Positions 17,040 to 25,689 of a DNA stretch of 45,136 bases are shown one piece after another (within the stretch, counting starts at the first letter, position 1; each line of letters opens with the position of its first letter). The notes beneath the pieces were generated by a model. The model made no database searches and was not told the origin of the DNA. It saw only the letters and a list, made by a program, of their open reading frames with translations. The stretch is from contig CALPNW020000002.1 in assembly GCA_943325035.2 (NCBI GenBank), forward strand, positions 1 to 45,136. The letters run 5' to 3'. Origin of the DNA: Sphingobacterium thalpophilum. Lineage in GTDB: Bacteria > Bacteroidota > Bacteroidia > Chitinophagales > Chitinophagaceae. The position numbers and the translations under genes are program-made.

Positions 17040-19988
17040 TTAAGTACCCGCTTCAGCACTGGCATAGTCAGGAATGATGAGGGTGATGATGGTACCTGAA
17101 GATTGTTGCCAATCATCTTCTTTATCAGTAATTGTATAGCTGATCTTTTGTTTATACAGCCTGTTAAACAAATTGATCCGCTCATCAATGGCTTTTGTTG
17201 CAAAACTGCTGGGTTTGTTTTTATTGCGGATATTGATCATTTCAGACTGCTTTCTCCCTACTCCATTGTCTTCTATGATTACCCTCACTCCTTCATCCAG
17301 CTGATCGAATTGGATGGATAACTCCTTGTGACCGCTTTTATGCAACAACCCATGCTTTACTGCGTTTTCTACAAAGGGCTGTAACATCAGCGAAGGAACA
17401 AAAATCAATGTTGCATCTTCCCGGAGATTGGTTTGAATGGAATAGCTGAAATCTTTGTCGAATCTGGCTTTCTCCAGCTCCAGGTACAGGCGCAGATTTT
17501 CAAGTTCTTCGTGAAGATGCTGCAACTGGCTATCGCTTGCCTTCAGGGTTTTACGCATCAGATCACTGAAATTGCCCAGCAGGGTTCCCGCTTCAGTTTT
17601 TCTGTTGTCGTATAAAAGTCCCTGAACGGTATTCAATACATTGTATAAAAAGTGTGGGTTCATCTGCGAACGCAACGCCACCAACTGACTTTTAAACAAC
17701 TGTTCTTTTAATGTTTGCTGGTACAATAATCTGCGGGACCACCATTGTAAGAAGTAATACACCGATCCAAAAACAGCTGCCAGTACTCCGGCTATAAACC
17801 ACCATCTCAGCCAAACTGGCGGCAGAATCTGAAAAGTATAACTGAGTATCTTACTTTTGTAATATTCATTGCGGTCACTAGCCTGTATCTGAAATATATA
17901 TTTTCCGGGAGACATCCGGTTGTAAGTAATGCTGGATGCAAAATAGTTGGTGGTTTTCCAGGTTGTATCTAAACCAAGTGTTCTGTATTTATAAATCAAT
18001 GAAGTAGGCGATTTAAAATGTAATGCCTCCACATTAAAAATGAAATTGTTCTTGCTGCTGGGTACTACCGAACCATCCTTTAACAGAACGCCGTTGGCGG
18101 TAGCCGTTAATACAGGAAAAATAATTAATCTTTTTTTCCTCAGGTCCGAAAAATCATTGACCAGAATACCCATAGACGTGGCCAGAAAAAACCGGTCTTT
18201 ATTTACAGCAAAGTCATTTACCTGAAGTTGTTCCAATCCATATTCTTCCGTTATATTACTGATTAACCCCGTTTCAATATCAATGAGCTCAAGCCCTTCA
18301 TCTGTTAAGGCCCAGATAGCGTTGTTGAAATAAGTACAATGCTTAATGGTATTACTGATCAGGCCGTTCAGCTTATTGAATTGTCTGATAACTTTTCCAT
18401 TTTTAATTACATAAATACCTTCGGTAGTTGTACCTGCAATCAATTCGCCGTTATCAGTTTCAACCAGTGTTTTTGTAACGATCTTTTTTCCTGAAGGATT
18501 ATTGATGATGTGGATGGAATCATGATAACTGTATTCGTATAATCCATCTTCGTATGCTACCCAGAATTTTTCCTTACCAGCCGAGGCAAGTACTGTATTA
18601 CTTCTTGTAGTGCGGAGTAAAAGTGTATTCTTTATGTTACCATAATATTTTATTTGCAGCTGCCCGTATAATTTACAACTGATCTTTGGAGTTCTGCCTG
18701 TTAGTTGACCATAGTGATCATTCACAATATAAGCGCCACGAAAATAAGATACAATCAGATTTCCAAAAGGATCTCTTGCTACTCCCTTACTATAATCAAA
18801 TTTTTCAAAAAGATCTTTCTGCCCTTCCTTAATGATGCCGCGATTGGTAAAAATCAGATCAGTGGTACTGTCATATTTAATAAACTCTATCTCCCTGTTT
18901 ACCGGCATATTATACTTGAACACCGTATTGGATGACACATCAAAACCAGCTAACAGGCCTTTACTGCTTCCCGTAATTAAATGATGGTTATTGAGTAATT
19001 CCAGTGAGGTGATATTGTCAATAGCTCCTACCGGCTGTATTTTATACATTTTGTTACCTAGAGACGGGCAGATAAACAATCCATTATCGAGGGTACTCAC
19101 CCAATAATTACCCTGATAATCTTTTACAATATCAGTTACACTCTGGTCCGGAAAAAGCAACTGTGTTTTCCCGGTTTTAATATCCCACAAATAAGCGCCT
19201 GACTGTGTACATACCCAGTGTTCGTTTTCTGCAGTAGACGCAAAATGATAAATATATGTACTTGCTGAAATAGCAATGGGTTGCAGCGGTATGATGGTTG
19301 TATCTTTAAGCATAAAACCGGCTTTTCTTACAGATCCAACCGGAGCAACAATCAGGTCATTGCCAACACCAAACATCCGTACGTCTCCCAGATTTCTGTA
19401 CACTGTTTTTTTCCAGGATAATTGACCGGAAGGATGCCGGAGTAACCATCCATCATCTCCATAAGCAATCACTTCCTGTTTGTTTTTCATTAAATAACCA
19501 ATGGTCGACTCCGGAGGCGTTATTCGCCTGATTAATGCACCTGTCTTTTTATTAAACTGGAATATATTACTCAGCGATGCAACCCATATTTCAGAATCAG
19601 CCACAGAAACCGCCAGCAAAGTAGAAGCAGCCAGTATTTCCGGTTGAGCCAGTTTAAACGGCCTGAGTGTATCGTTCTTCAGGTAAAAGATTTCTTTAAA
19701 AAAATTCACACACCAGATCGTTCCATCTGCATCCTGTTGCAGATAACTCACCGGTTTTGCACTGGTTTTGCTGAAGGGTATCTCGGTAAACGATCTGCCG
19801 TTAAAGCGATACAAGCCTTTATCGGTGCCCATCCAGATATATCCTTTTTTATCAGCAAGCATGTTGTAAATTACCTGTGTAGGTAGCTGGGCAGGGTAAT
19901 TGAATTTCTGGGTAAAAGGAAACTGAGCAGTTATTTGTTCACTAAAAATCAAAATGATCATGCAAAATAACAGCCCCTTCATAGTCAA
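17040..19988 (-). CDS. Sensor histidine kinase with two-component propeller and Y_Y_Y domains
   Basis: A 982-residue membrane kinase. A signal peptide (about 1-21) is followed by a periplasmic beta-propeller of Reg_prop repeats (for example MLADKKGYIWMGTDKGLYRF and DYQGNYWVSTLDNGLF). A Y_Y_Y domain at about 650-735 includes KYRTLGLDTTW and SPGKYIFQIQASD. One membrane helix lies near 738-757. The cytoplasmic part is a LytS-type His_kinase domain with His779 in MNPHFLYN, and an ATPase domain with QPFVENAVKHG and EDNGVGR. Unlike hybrid two-component systems it has no receiver; the LytTR regulator next door fills that role. The signal is unknown. Confidence 0.93.
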   Translation of the reverse strand: MTMKGLLFCMIILIFSEQITAQFPFTQKFNYPAQLPTQVIYNMLADKKGYIWMGTDKGLYRFNGRSFTEIPFSKTSAKPVSYLQQDADGTIWCVNFFKEIFYLKNDTLRPFKLAQPEILAASTLLAVSVADSEIWVASLSNIFQFNKKTGALIRRITPPESTIGYLMKNKQEVIAYGDDGWLLRHPSGQLSWKKTVYRNLGDVRMFGVGNDLIVAPVGSVRKAGFMLKDTTIIPLQPIAISASTYIYHFASTAENEHWVCTQSGAYLWDIKTGKTQLLFPDQSVTDIVKDYQGNYWVSTLDNGLFICPSLGNKMYKIQPVGAIDNITSLELLNNHHLITGSSKGLLAGFDVSSNTVFKYNMPVNREIEFIKYDSTTDLIFTNRGIIKEGQKDLFEKFDYSKGVARDPFGNLIVSYFRGAYIVNDHYGQLTGRTPKISCKLYGQLQIKYYGNIKNTLLLRTTRSNTVLASAGKEKFWVAYEDGLYEYSYHDSIHIINNPSGKKIVTKTLVETDNGELIAGTTTEGIYVIKNGKVIRQFNKLNGLISNTIKHCTYFNNAIWALTDEGLELIDIETGLISNITEEYGLEQLQVNDFAVNKDRFFLATSMGILVNDFSDLRKKRLIIFPVLTATANGVLLKDGSVVPSSKNNFIFNVEALHFKSPTSLIYKYRTLGLDTTWKTTNYFASSITYNRMSPGKYIFQIQASDRNEYYKSKILSYTFQILPPVWLRWWFIAGVLAAVFGSVYYFLQWWSRRLLYQQTLKEQLFKSQLVALRSQMNPHFLYNVLNTVQGLLYDNRKTEAGTLLGNFSDLMRKTLKASDSQLQHLHEELENLRLYLELEKARFDKDFSYSIQTNLREDATLIFVPSLMLQPFVENAVKHGLLHKSGHKELSIQFDQLDEGVRVIIEDNGVGRKQSEMINIRNKNKPSSFATKAIDERINLFNRLYKQKISYTITDKEDDWQQSSGTIITLIIPDYASAEAGT

Positions 19989-20132
19989 AATGATTGTTTG
20001 TATCAGACTAAGTTAATATATCTGCCGATGGCAAAAAAAACCATTGGTAAAATAGTTGGCCGAGCTCATGAAACAAAACAGGCTGTTCAAACAATAATAC
20101 TATAGAAAATGATTAAACAGGGAACTTTACAG

Positions 20133-20149
20133 TATTACTAACAGTAATA
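20133..20149. other. 6 bp inverted repeat in the gap between the sensor kinase and selD
   Basis: TATTAC, a five-base spacer, then GTAATA: a perfect dyad. It lies 10 bases before a second, longer hairpin. It could be an operator half-site pair or part of a structured leader. No family is recognised. Confidence 0.45.
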
Positions 20150-20158
20150 ATTGGGGGT

Positions 20159-20189
20159 AAGAGAGCTGCGATTTATTTGCAGCTTTCTT
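20159..20189. terminator. Terminator-like hairpin in a divergent intergenic region
   Basis: An 11 bp stem (AAGAGAGCTGC paired with GCAGCTTTCTT, including one G-T pair) closes a nine-base loop. The right arm is T-rich, as in an intrinsic terminator read on the plus strand. Both flanking genes read away from this region, so a terminator here has no annotated gene to end. Confidence 0.5.
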
Positions 20190-20242
20190 CATTTACGGCT
20201 TCCTCCGATCAGTTTTATCTACCTGATCAATCAGTTTGGTGT

Positions 20243-20250
20243 TACTTTTG
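20243..20250 (+). promoter_or_regulatory. Bacteroidota -7 promoter element for selD
   Basis: TACTTTTG matches the TAnnTTTG consensus of the Bacteroidota primary sigma factor exactly and ends 15 bases before the selD ATG. No clear -33 TTG was found at 19-21 bases upstream, so this rests on the -7 element and its position. Confidence 0.55.
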
Positions 20251-20265
20251 CCAAAATAACTGATC

Positions 20266-21318
20266 ATGTCCGAGGTTAAACTCACCCAATTTTCACACGG
20301 AGGTGGCTGCGGCTGCAAAATTGCTCCTGCTGTATTAGACAGCATTCTCAAATCTGCTACCATACAACCCGACTATCCCAATCTGCTGGTAGGAAACAGC
20401 AGCAAAGACGATGCGGCCATTTATGATCTGGGTAACGGAACGGCATTAATCAGTACCACCGATTTTTTTATGCCGATTGTGGATGATCCATATCAGTTTG
20501 GAAGAATTGCTGCAGCAAACGCCATCAGCGATGTATATGCCATGGGTGGAAAACCAATTATGGCGCTGGCCATTCTCGGCTGGCCGGTTGATAAATTATC
20601 CCCTGAAATTGCACGGGAAGTGATTGAAGGCGGAAGAAGTAAATGTCTGGAAGCTGGTATTCCTCTGGCAGGTGGTCACAGCATTGATACCACCGAACCT
20701 GTTTTTGGATTATCCGTAAACGGACTGGCACCTATTGCCAATATCAAAAAAAATAATGCGGCAGCTGAAGGTGATATTTTGTTTTTAACCAAACCACTTG
20801 GGGTGGGTATTTTGGCTACCGCACAAAAAAGGGGCTTATTGGAAGAAGCCGACCTGGCAATTTTAATTAACCAGCTCAACCAGTTAAACAAAGCAGGTGA
20901 GGCACTTGGCGGCATTAAAGGTGTTCATGCAATGACAGACGTAACTGGTTTTGGACTGATCGGGCACCTGATGGAAATGAGTGAGGGCAGCAATTTAAGT
21001 GCGATGATTTCTTATGGAAAAATTCCGCTGTTACCGGCCGCTGTAAAATTACTTGCACAAAAATCCACACCAGACGCTACTTTTAGAAACTGGAATGCCT
21101 ACAGCAGTCAGGTATCATTTGGCAAGGGCGTTGATGTAATGCAGGCCTTCTCTATTTTGCCCGATCCTCAAACAAACGGAGGACTTTTAATTGCTGCAGA
21201 TCCTGCTTCAATCAAAGAGGTACAGGCTGTTTTAAACGCATTTGGATTGAACGGTTTTACAGAACCAATCGGAACAATGGTAGCGGCAGGAGAAAAAAGA
21301 ATAGTAGTGGATTTATAA
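20266..21318 (+). CDS. selD: Selenide, water dikinase (selenophosphate synthetase)
   Basis: A 350-residue enzyme that makes selenophosphate from selenide and ATP for selenocysteine and 2-selenouridine synthesis. The N-terminal motif SHGGGCGCKIAP carries catalytic Cys15 and Lys18 (Cys17 and Lys20 in E. coli); it is the cysteine form, read from TGC, not a selenocysteine form. Further motifs are TTDFFMPIVDDP, ANAISDVYAMGG and AGGHSIDT, and the C-terminal AIRS domain has TDVTGFGLIGHL and LPDPQTNGGLLI. No SelA, SelB, SelU or selC is visible here, so the user pathway must lie elsewhere. It converges on the IPExxxVDY gene. Confidence 0.96.
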   Translation: MSEVKLTQFSHGGGCGCKIAPAVLDSILKSATIQPDYPNLLVGNSSKDDAAIYDLGNGTALISTTDFFMPIVDDPYQFGRIAAANAISDVYAMGGKPIMALAILGWPVDKLSPEIAREVIEGGRSKCLEAGIPLAGGHSIDTTEPVFGLSVNGLAPIANIKKNNAAAEGDILFLTKPLGVGILATAQKRGLLEEADLAILINQLNQLNKAGEALGGIKGVHAMTDVTGFGLIGHLMEMSEGSNLSAMISYGKIPLLPAAVKLLAQKSTPDATFRNWNAYSSQVSFGKGVDVMQAFSILPDPQTNGGLLIAADPASIKEVQAVLNAFGLNGFTEPIGTMVAAGEKRIVVDL

Positions 21319-21351
21319 AAACTGTGGTGCATTTGGGTGGAAAGGAATATG

Positions 21352-21786
21352 CTAAAAAACCATATTTCCTTTGTTTTTTATCTGCTCATTGGTTAGCTCA
21401 ACAATCAGCTGTACCCCGTTCAGGTTGCGGATGGTTTGTCTGATCCAATTGCATTTATCATTGTCTACATAGTCGTATTTCATGAGCCATAAAAAGTCCA
21501 TGTGCTTGAACTCCGGCAACAGGTACTCGCCATCAAACTGGTTCTGGTACAAATAATGAATGAGCGGTGTATTGGGCTCTTTGTACTGGTAGATCGAAAA
21601 ATAATAACTCCTGTTTTTCTTTTTCAGGTGGATCTCAATTTCGGGGTTTAGCCTGAAATCATAGCCCAGCATATTGTTCAGCTGCATACAGAACTGGTAA
21701 TTCTTTACCGTTGCGGTTATTCCCAATAACCGGGTATCTTCAAAAAAATCATCATTTAACTCATCTACATCCAACCGCAGTTTCAT
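21352..21786 (-). CDS. IPExxxVDY family protein
   Basis: A 144-residue protein of a family named for its motif; here it reads LPEFKHMDF (about residues 90-98), with MKYDY soon after. The family is small, largely restricted to Bacteroidota, and its function is not known. No signal peptide or membrane segment is seen. It begins nine bases after the M28 peptidase stop on the same strand, so the two are probably co-transcribed. Confidence 0.72.
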   Translation of the reverse strand: MKLRLDVDELNDDFFEDTRLLGITATVKNYQFCMQLNNMLGYDFRLNPEIEIHLKKKNRSYYFSIYQYKEPNTPLIHYLYQNQFDGEYLLPEFKHMDFLWLMKYDYVDNDKCNWIRQTIRNLNGVQLIVELTNEQIKNKGNMVF

Positions 21787-21795
21787 ACAGCATAT

Positions 21796-23439
21796 TTAAA
21801 ACTCCAGATCAATCTTTTTTTCTTCGGCCCCGCGCTTAATGACCAGCACTGCCTTATCGCCTTTTTTAAACTTAGACAATGTTTGCATGTAACTGTTAAC
21901 ATCCACAAACTTATACTCACCCAGCTGAAGGAGAATATCTCCCGCCTGCAAGCCTTTTCTCTCCGCCAGTTTGCCCGGACTAACCCCGTCTATCCGCATA
22001 CCGGTTCCTGAATATCCGTAATCCGGAATGACCCCCAGGCTAACCGTAAAACGGGTACTTCTTCCCATTTGTTGTTCTGCCGTTTTGGTAAAAGGAATCT
22101 TACCCTTTCCGTCTGTTTGCTCAATGATTTTATACACCATGCGCAGGATGTCTTTCTCGCCTTCATACTGAATTTTATCCCAGTCATCTGTTGCCTTGTG
22201 ATAATCTGTATGACTTCCGGTGAAGAGGAACAATACCGGAATATCCTTGCGGTAAAAACTGGCGTGATCACTCGGGCCGCTTCCTGCACTGTCTATTTTG
22301 ATGGAAAGATTTCCTGCCGCAGCAGGAATCACCGTTCCCCATACAGGAGAAGTACCATAACCGCCCACCGTTAGTTTTCTGGCCGTATCATATCGGCCTA
22401 CCATATCCATATTGATCATATAATTGGGAGTAATGGTAGTAGTTGGATTCTCCAGCCAGTACTTACTGCCCAACAATCCAAGCTCTTCTCCGGAAAAATG
22501 AAGAATGAGGTAATTATTTGCTGCAGGAGATTTCTTTTTTAACAGGCGTGCCAACTCCAGCAAGGCCGCTGTTCCACTTGCATTATCGTCTGCCCCGTTG
22601 TGAATGACATGGCCGGTATCGAGTGCGTTTTTATCTTCATTGTATCCCAGGTGGTCGTAATGTGCTCCCAGAATAACCGTATTCGCTGCATTGTTATTAA
22701 TGTACCCTGCCAGATTTCTTGCTTTTCTGATCTTATCGCTGAATGCGATATTGAGTTCCAGCGTTAAAGAAGCAGTAAAATCGGGGAAGTATTTTTTTAA
22801 CCCTGTTTTGGTGATATATACCACCGGTATTGCTACCGCCGGAGTACGGTCGTTTTTATTGAACTGTATATTGTCTACCTGAGCAGTGCTGTTGTATAAA
22901 AATAAGGCCGTTGCTTTTTTGTCTGCTGCTGCTATTACTTCTTTTTTAATGGCTTCCTCTATATCAAAATGAGGATTGGTTTTATTTTCTTCGAGCAGCT
23001 CGGAAATGTCTTTAAACCAGGGCTGGCTGGCCTCATTCAACGCTACGGCAGGATTGCCTTTCACCCATTTTGCAGCACTGAATGCCAGTGGAAAATAGTC
23101 TTCTGTAACCTGCAATACTTTACCGTCTATTTTTAATGAAGTGGCCGCTTCTATCTGTTTGCCTTCGTTGATTTCAAACTCCTGCATGAATCCGGTAGTA
23201 CCCTTTGGTTCCAGGCCAATCAATTTGTATTGCGCTATCAGGTATTCCATCGCCATTACTTCTCCTTGAGTACCTGTTCTTCTGCCTTCTAATTGGTCGT
23301 CTGCCAGGTATTGAACATGCTTCTGCAGGTTGCCGATGATCAGCTGGTTCTCTTTTTCTGCTGCAATTCGCAGTTTACGCTTAGACTGGGCGGTAACAAG
23401 GAGCGGAAGAAAGAAAAAAATGGCCATCCAGATTTTCAT
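21796..23439 (-). CDS. Secreted M28 family aminopeptidase with PA insert and C-terminal PDZ domain
   Basis: A 547-residue zinc peptidase with a signal peptide (MKIWMAIFFFLPLLVTAQ). Metal ligands are visible in order: His in GAHYDHLG, Asp in GADDNASG, Glu pair in HFSGEELGLLG, Asp in NMDMVGR and His in HTDYHKATDD. A PA-type insert lies in the first half (about 120-220). The C-terminal ~90 residues form a PDZ domain (IDGVSPGKLAERKGLQAGD). It removes N-terminal residues from peptides in the periplasm or outside; specificity is unknown. It has its own promoter-like element and is divergent from feoB. Confidence 0.93.
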   Translation of the reverse strand: MKIWMAIFFFLPLLVTAQSKRKLRIAAEKENQLIIGNLQKHVQYLADDQLEGRRTGTQGEVMAMEYLIAQYKLIGLEPKGTTGFMQEFEINEGKQIEAATSLKIDGKVLQVTEDYFPLAFSAAKWVKGNPAVALNEASQPWFKDISELLEENKTNPHFDIEEAIKKEVIAAADKKATALFLYNSTAQVDNIQFNKNDRTPAVAIPVVYITKTGLKKYFPDFTASLTLELNIAFSDKIRKARNLAGYINNNAANTVILGAHYDHLGYNEDKNALDTGHVIHNGADDNASGTAALLELARLLKKKSPAANNYLILHFSGEELGLLGSKYWLENPTTTITPNYMINMDMVGRYDTARKLTVGGYGTSPVWGTVIPAAAGNLSIKIDSAGSGPSDHASFYRKDIPVLFLFTGSHTDYHKATDDWDKIQYEGEKDILRMVYKIIEQTDGKGKIPFTKTAEQQMGRSTRFTVSLGVIPDYGYSGTGMRIDGVSPGKLAERKGLQAGDILLQLGEYKFVDVNSYMQTLSKFKKGDKAVLVIKRGAEEKKIDLEF

Positions 23440-23456
23440 AATCAGTAATTAAGGCA

Positions 23457-23464
23457 CAAAAGTA
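23457..23464 (-). promoter_or_regulatory. Bacteroidota -7 promoter element for the M28 peptidase
   Basis: The minus strand reads TACTTTTG, an exact TAnnTTTG match, ending 17 bases before the peptidase ATG. No clear -33 TTG at the expected spacing. Confidence 0.5.
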
Positions 23465-23552
23465 AGCGGATGAAGCTACAGATTGATAAATATGGTATTA
23501 AATCATATTGATTCTGTTCCCAATCTCGTAACCTTATCGGGTATGATGCACC

Positions 23553-23560
23553 TACTTTTG
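23553..23560 (+). promoter_or_regulatory. Bacteroidota -7 promoter element abutting feoB
   Basis: TACTTTTG matches TAnnTTTG exactly and ends five bases before the apparent TTG start of feoB. If used, the transcript would start at or very near the start codon and be leaderless or nearly so. Confidence 0.5.
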
Positions 23561-23565
23561 CATCC

Positions 23566-25683
23566 TTGGCAGCAGCAAAGTTCCATATAGCATTAGTAGG
23601 TAACCCCAACAGCGGTAAAAGCTCTCTGTTCAACGCCCTCACCGGCATGAACCAGCAAGTGGGTAATTTTCCGGGTGTTACAGTAGATAAGAAAACCGGT
23701 GTATACTCTGTTGAAAGCAGTAAAGACACCGAATTGATCGATTTACCCGGCTCATACAGCCTTTATCCCCGCAGGGCGGATGAATGGGTGGCTTACAAGG
23801 TTTTAATGGGAGCAGATGAAACCGTGAAAGCCGATATGGTTTTACTGGTGGCCGATGCCAGTAACCTTAAACGCAACTTGCTATTCTGCAGCCAGATCAT
23901 TGACCTCAAGATTCCTGTAGTACTGGCCCTGACGATGAACGATCTGGCCGCCAAAAAAGGAATTAAAATAGATATAGCCGGATTGGAAGCCGAGCTGGGC
24001 ATTCCGGTGGTAGCAGTCAATCCAAGAAAGAACAAGGGCTTGCCCGAATTAAAAAAGGCCATTGCCGCACTCACCCATACCACCAGAGAATCCTGCAAAA
24101 ATTGCAGTGACTTTATTGAAATAGAAACACTTGCACCGAATGCTGCCGCAGAAGTGCAGGTATTGTTTCCGATTCTCAGCAAATATGCCGCTATTCACCA
24201 CCTTATTAATTATGAGGAGCTGAACCACAAAAGCAACCATGCGCAAATTGCGGAGATCGCCACAAGAAATCATTTCAATGCTACCAAAACACAGGCAGAA
24301 GAGATCATGCAGCGCTACACCCATATCCGGCAGATCATGCAGAAGCATGTGGTAGAGCCCGGACCGATGGAGAAAAAAATGTTCAGTGACAAGCTCGATA
24401 ATTTATTGCTGCACCGAACATGGGGATACCTTATTTTAATCAGTGTTTTGTTTCTGCTCTTTCAAAGTGTGTTTGCACTGGCCAAGTACCCGATGGATGG
24501 AATTGAATGGGGTTTTGCCCAGTTGAGCAGCTGGCTTACGGTTCAACTGCCCGATGTCTGGTGGAGTGATTTACTCATCAATGGTATGGTAGCGGGCCTG
24601 AGCGGAATCGTGCTGTTCATACCGCAGATCATGATTCTTTTTGGAATCATAACCATGCTCGAAGACAGTGGGTACATGGCCCGCATCGGATTTTTAAGCG
24701 ACCGGCTGATGCGCAAAGTAGGGCTCAATGGAAAGAGTGTGATGCCCATGATCAGTAGTTTTGCTTGCGCAGTACCTGCCATCATGAGTGCCCGTAATAT
24801 TGAAAATAAAAAGGAAAGGCTGCTCACCATACTGGTCACTCCGTTAATGAGCTGCAGTGCCCGTTTACCGGTATACACCATATTAATTGCCCTGGTGGTA
24901 GACGACCATTACTATTTTGGATTTTTGAGTTTACAGGGATTGGTAATGATGGGGCTCTATTTTCTGGGAACCTTTATGGCACTGTTCGTTAGCTATATTT
25001 TAAAATGGTTCATCACCATCAAAGAGAAGAGTTTCTTTATTCTGGAATTACCTGTTTACCGCGCACCCCGCTGGAAGAATGTAGGAATAACCATGGTAGA
25101 AAAAGCCCGCATATTTGTAACTGATGCAGGAAAAATTATTATGATCATCAGTTTGCTGCTCTGGTTCCTCAGTTCGTTCGGGCCAGGCAAACAAATTGAA
25201 CAGGTAGAAACAAAATATGCGGCCATTATACAGGCAATGCCTGCACAAAAAGATTCCCTGCGCAGACAGCTGTCTACCGAAAAATTACAACATTCTTATG
25301 CAGGTATACTCGGCAAAGCTATTGAGCCGGCTATTGCCCCATTGGGTTACGATTGGAAAATTGGCATTGCGCTCATTACTTCTTTTGCAGCCAGAGAAGT
25401 GTTTGTAGGAACAATGGCTACACTATATAGTGTGGAAGATGATGATGATCAGTCATTGCGCCAGAAGCTGCAATCTGCTACACATGCAGATGGCACTAAA
25501 GTGTACACTTTACCTGCGGCATTTTCACTGATGGTGTTTTATGTACTGGCCATGCAATGTATGAGTACACTGGCAGTTGTAAAACGCGAAACAAAATCCT
25601 GGAAGTGGCCGGTATTTCAGCTGGTCTATATGACTGTGCTGGCTTACGGTATGAGTTGGTTGGTGTTTGTATTGTTGAGCTAA
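23566..25683 (+). CDS. feoB: Ferrous iron transport protein B
   Basis: A 705-residue inner-membrane Fe(II) transporter. The N-terminal G domain shows G1 GNPNSGKS (12-19), the switch segment VGNFPGVTVDKKTG, G3 DLPG and G4 TMND. A helical GDI-like domain follows, then membrane segments with two Gate regions, including SFACAVPAIMSARNI and LMSCSARLPVY, where the cysteines are typical of the permeation path. Start is TTG at 23566; no ATG or GTG is in frame before the G1 motif. FeoA is neither fused nor adjacent, which is uncommon. No iron box was recognised. Divergent from the M28 peptidase. Confidence 0.93.
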   Translation: MAAAKFHIALVGNPNSGKSSLFNALTGMNQQVGNFPGVTVDKKTGVYSVESSKDTELIDLPGSYSLYPRRADEWVAYKVLMGADETVKADMVLLVADASNLKRNLLFCSQIIDLKIPVVLALTMNDLAAKKGIKIDIAGLEAELGIPVVAVNPRKNKGLPELKKAIAALTHTTRESCKNCSDFIEIETLAPNAAAEVQVLFPILSKYAAIHHLINYEELNHKSNHAQIAEIATRNHFNATKTQAEEIMQRYTHIRQIMQKHVVEPGPMEKKMFSDKLDNLLLHRTWGYLILISVLFLLFQSVFALAKYPMDGIEWGFAQLSSWLTVQLPDVWWSDLLINGMVAGLSGIVLFIPQIMILFGIITMLEDSGYMARIGFLSDRLMRKVGLNGKSVMPMISSFACAVPAIMSARNIENKKERLLTILVTPLMSCSARLPVYTILIALVVDDHYYFGFLSLQGLVMMGLYFLGTFMALFVSYILKWFITIKEKSFFILELPVYRAPRWKNVGITMVEKARIFVTDAGKIIMIISLLLWFLSSFGPGKQIEQVETKYAAIIQAMPAQKDSLRRQLSTEKLQHSYAGILGKAIEPAIAPLGYDWKIGIALITSFAAREVFVGTMATLYSVEDDDDQSLRQKLQSATHADGTKVYTLPAAFSLMVFYVLAMQCMSTLAVVKRETKSWKWPVFQLVYMTVLAYGMSWLVFVLLS

Positions 25684-25689
25684 AACAAA

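Noticed and set aside
20307-20320. SelD as a selenocysteine-containing enzyme
   Set aside because: The catalytic codons read TGC (Cys), not TGA.
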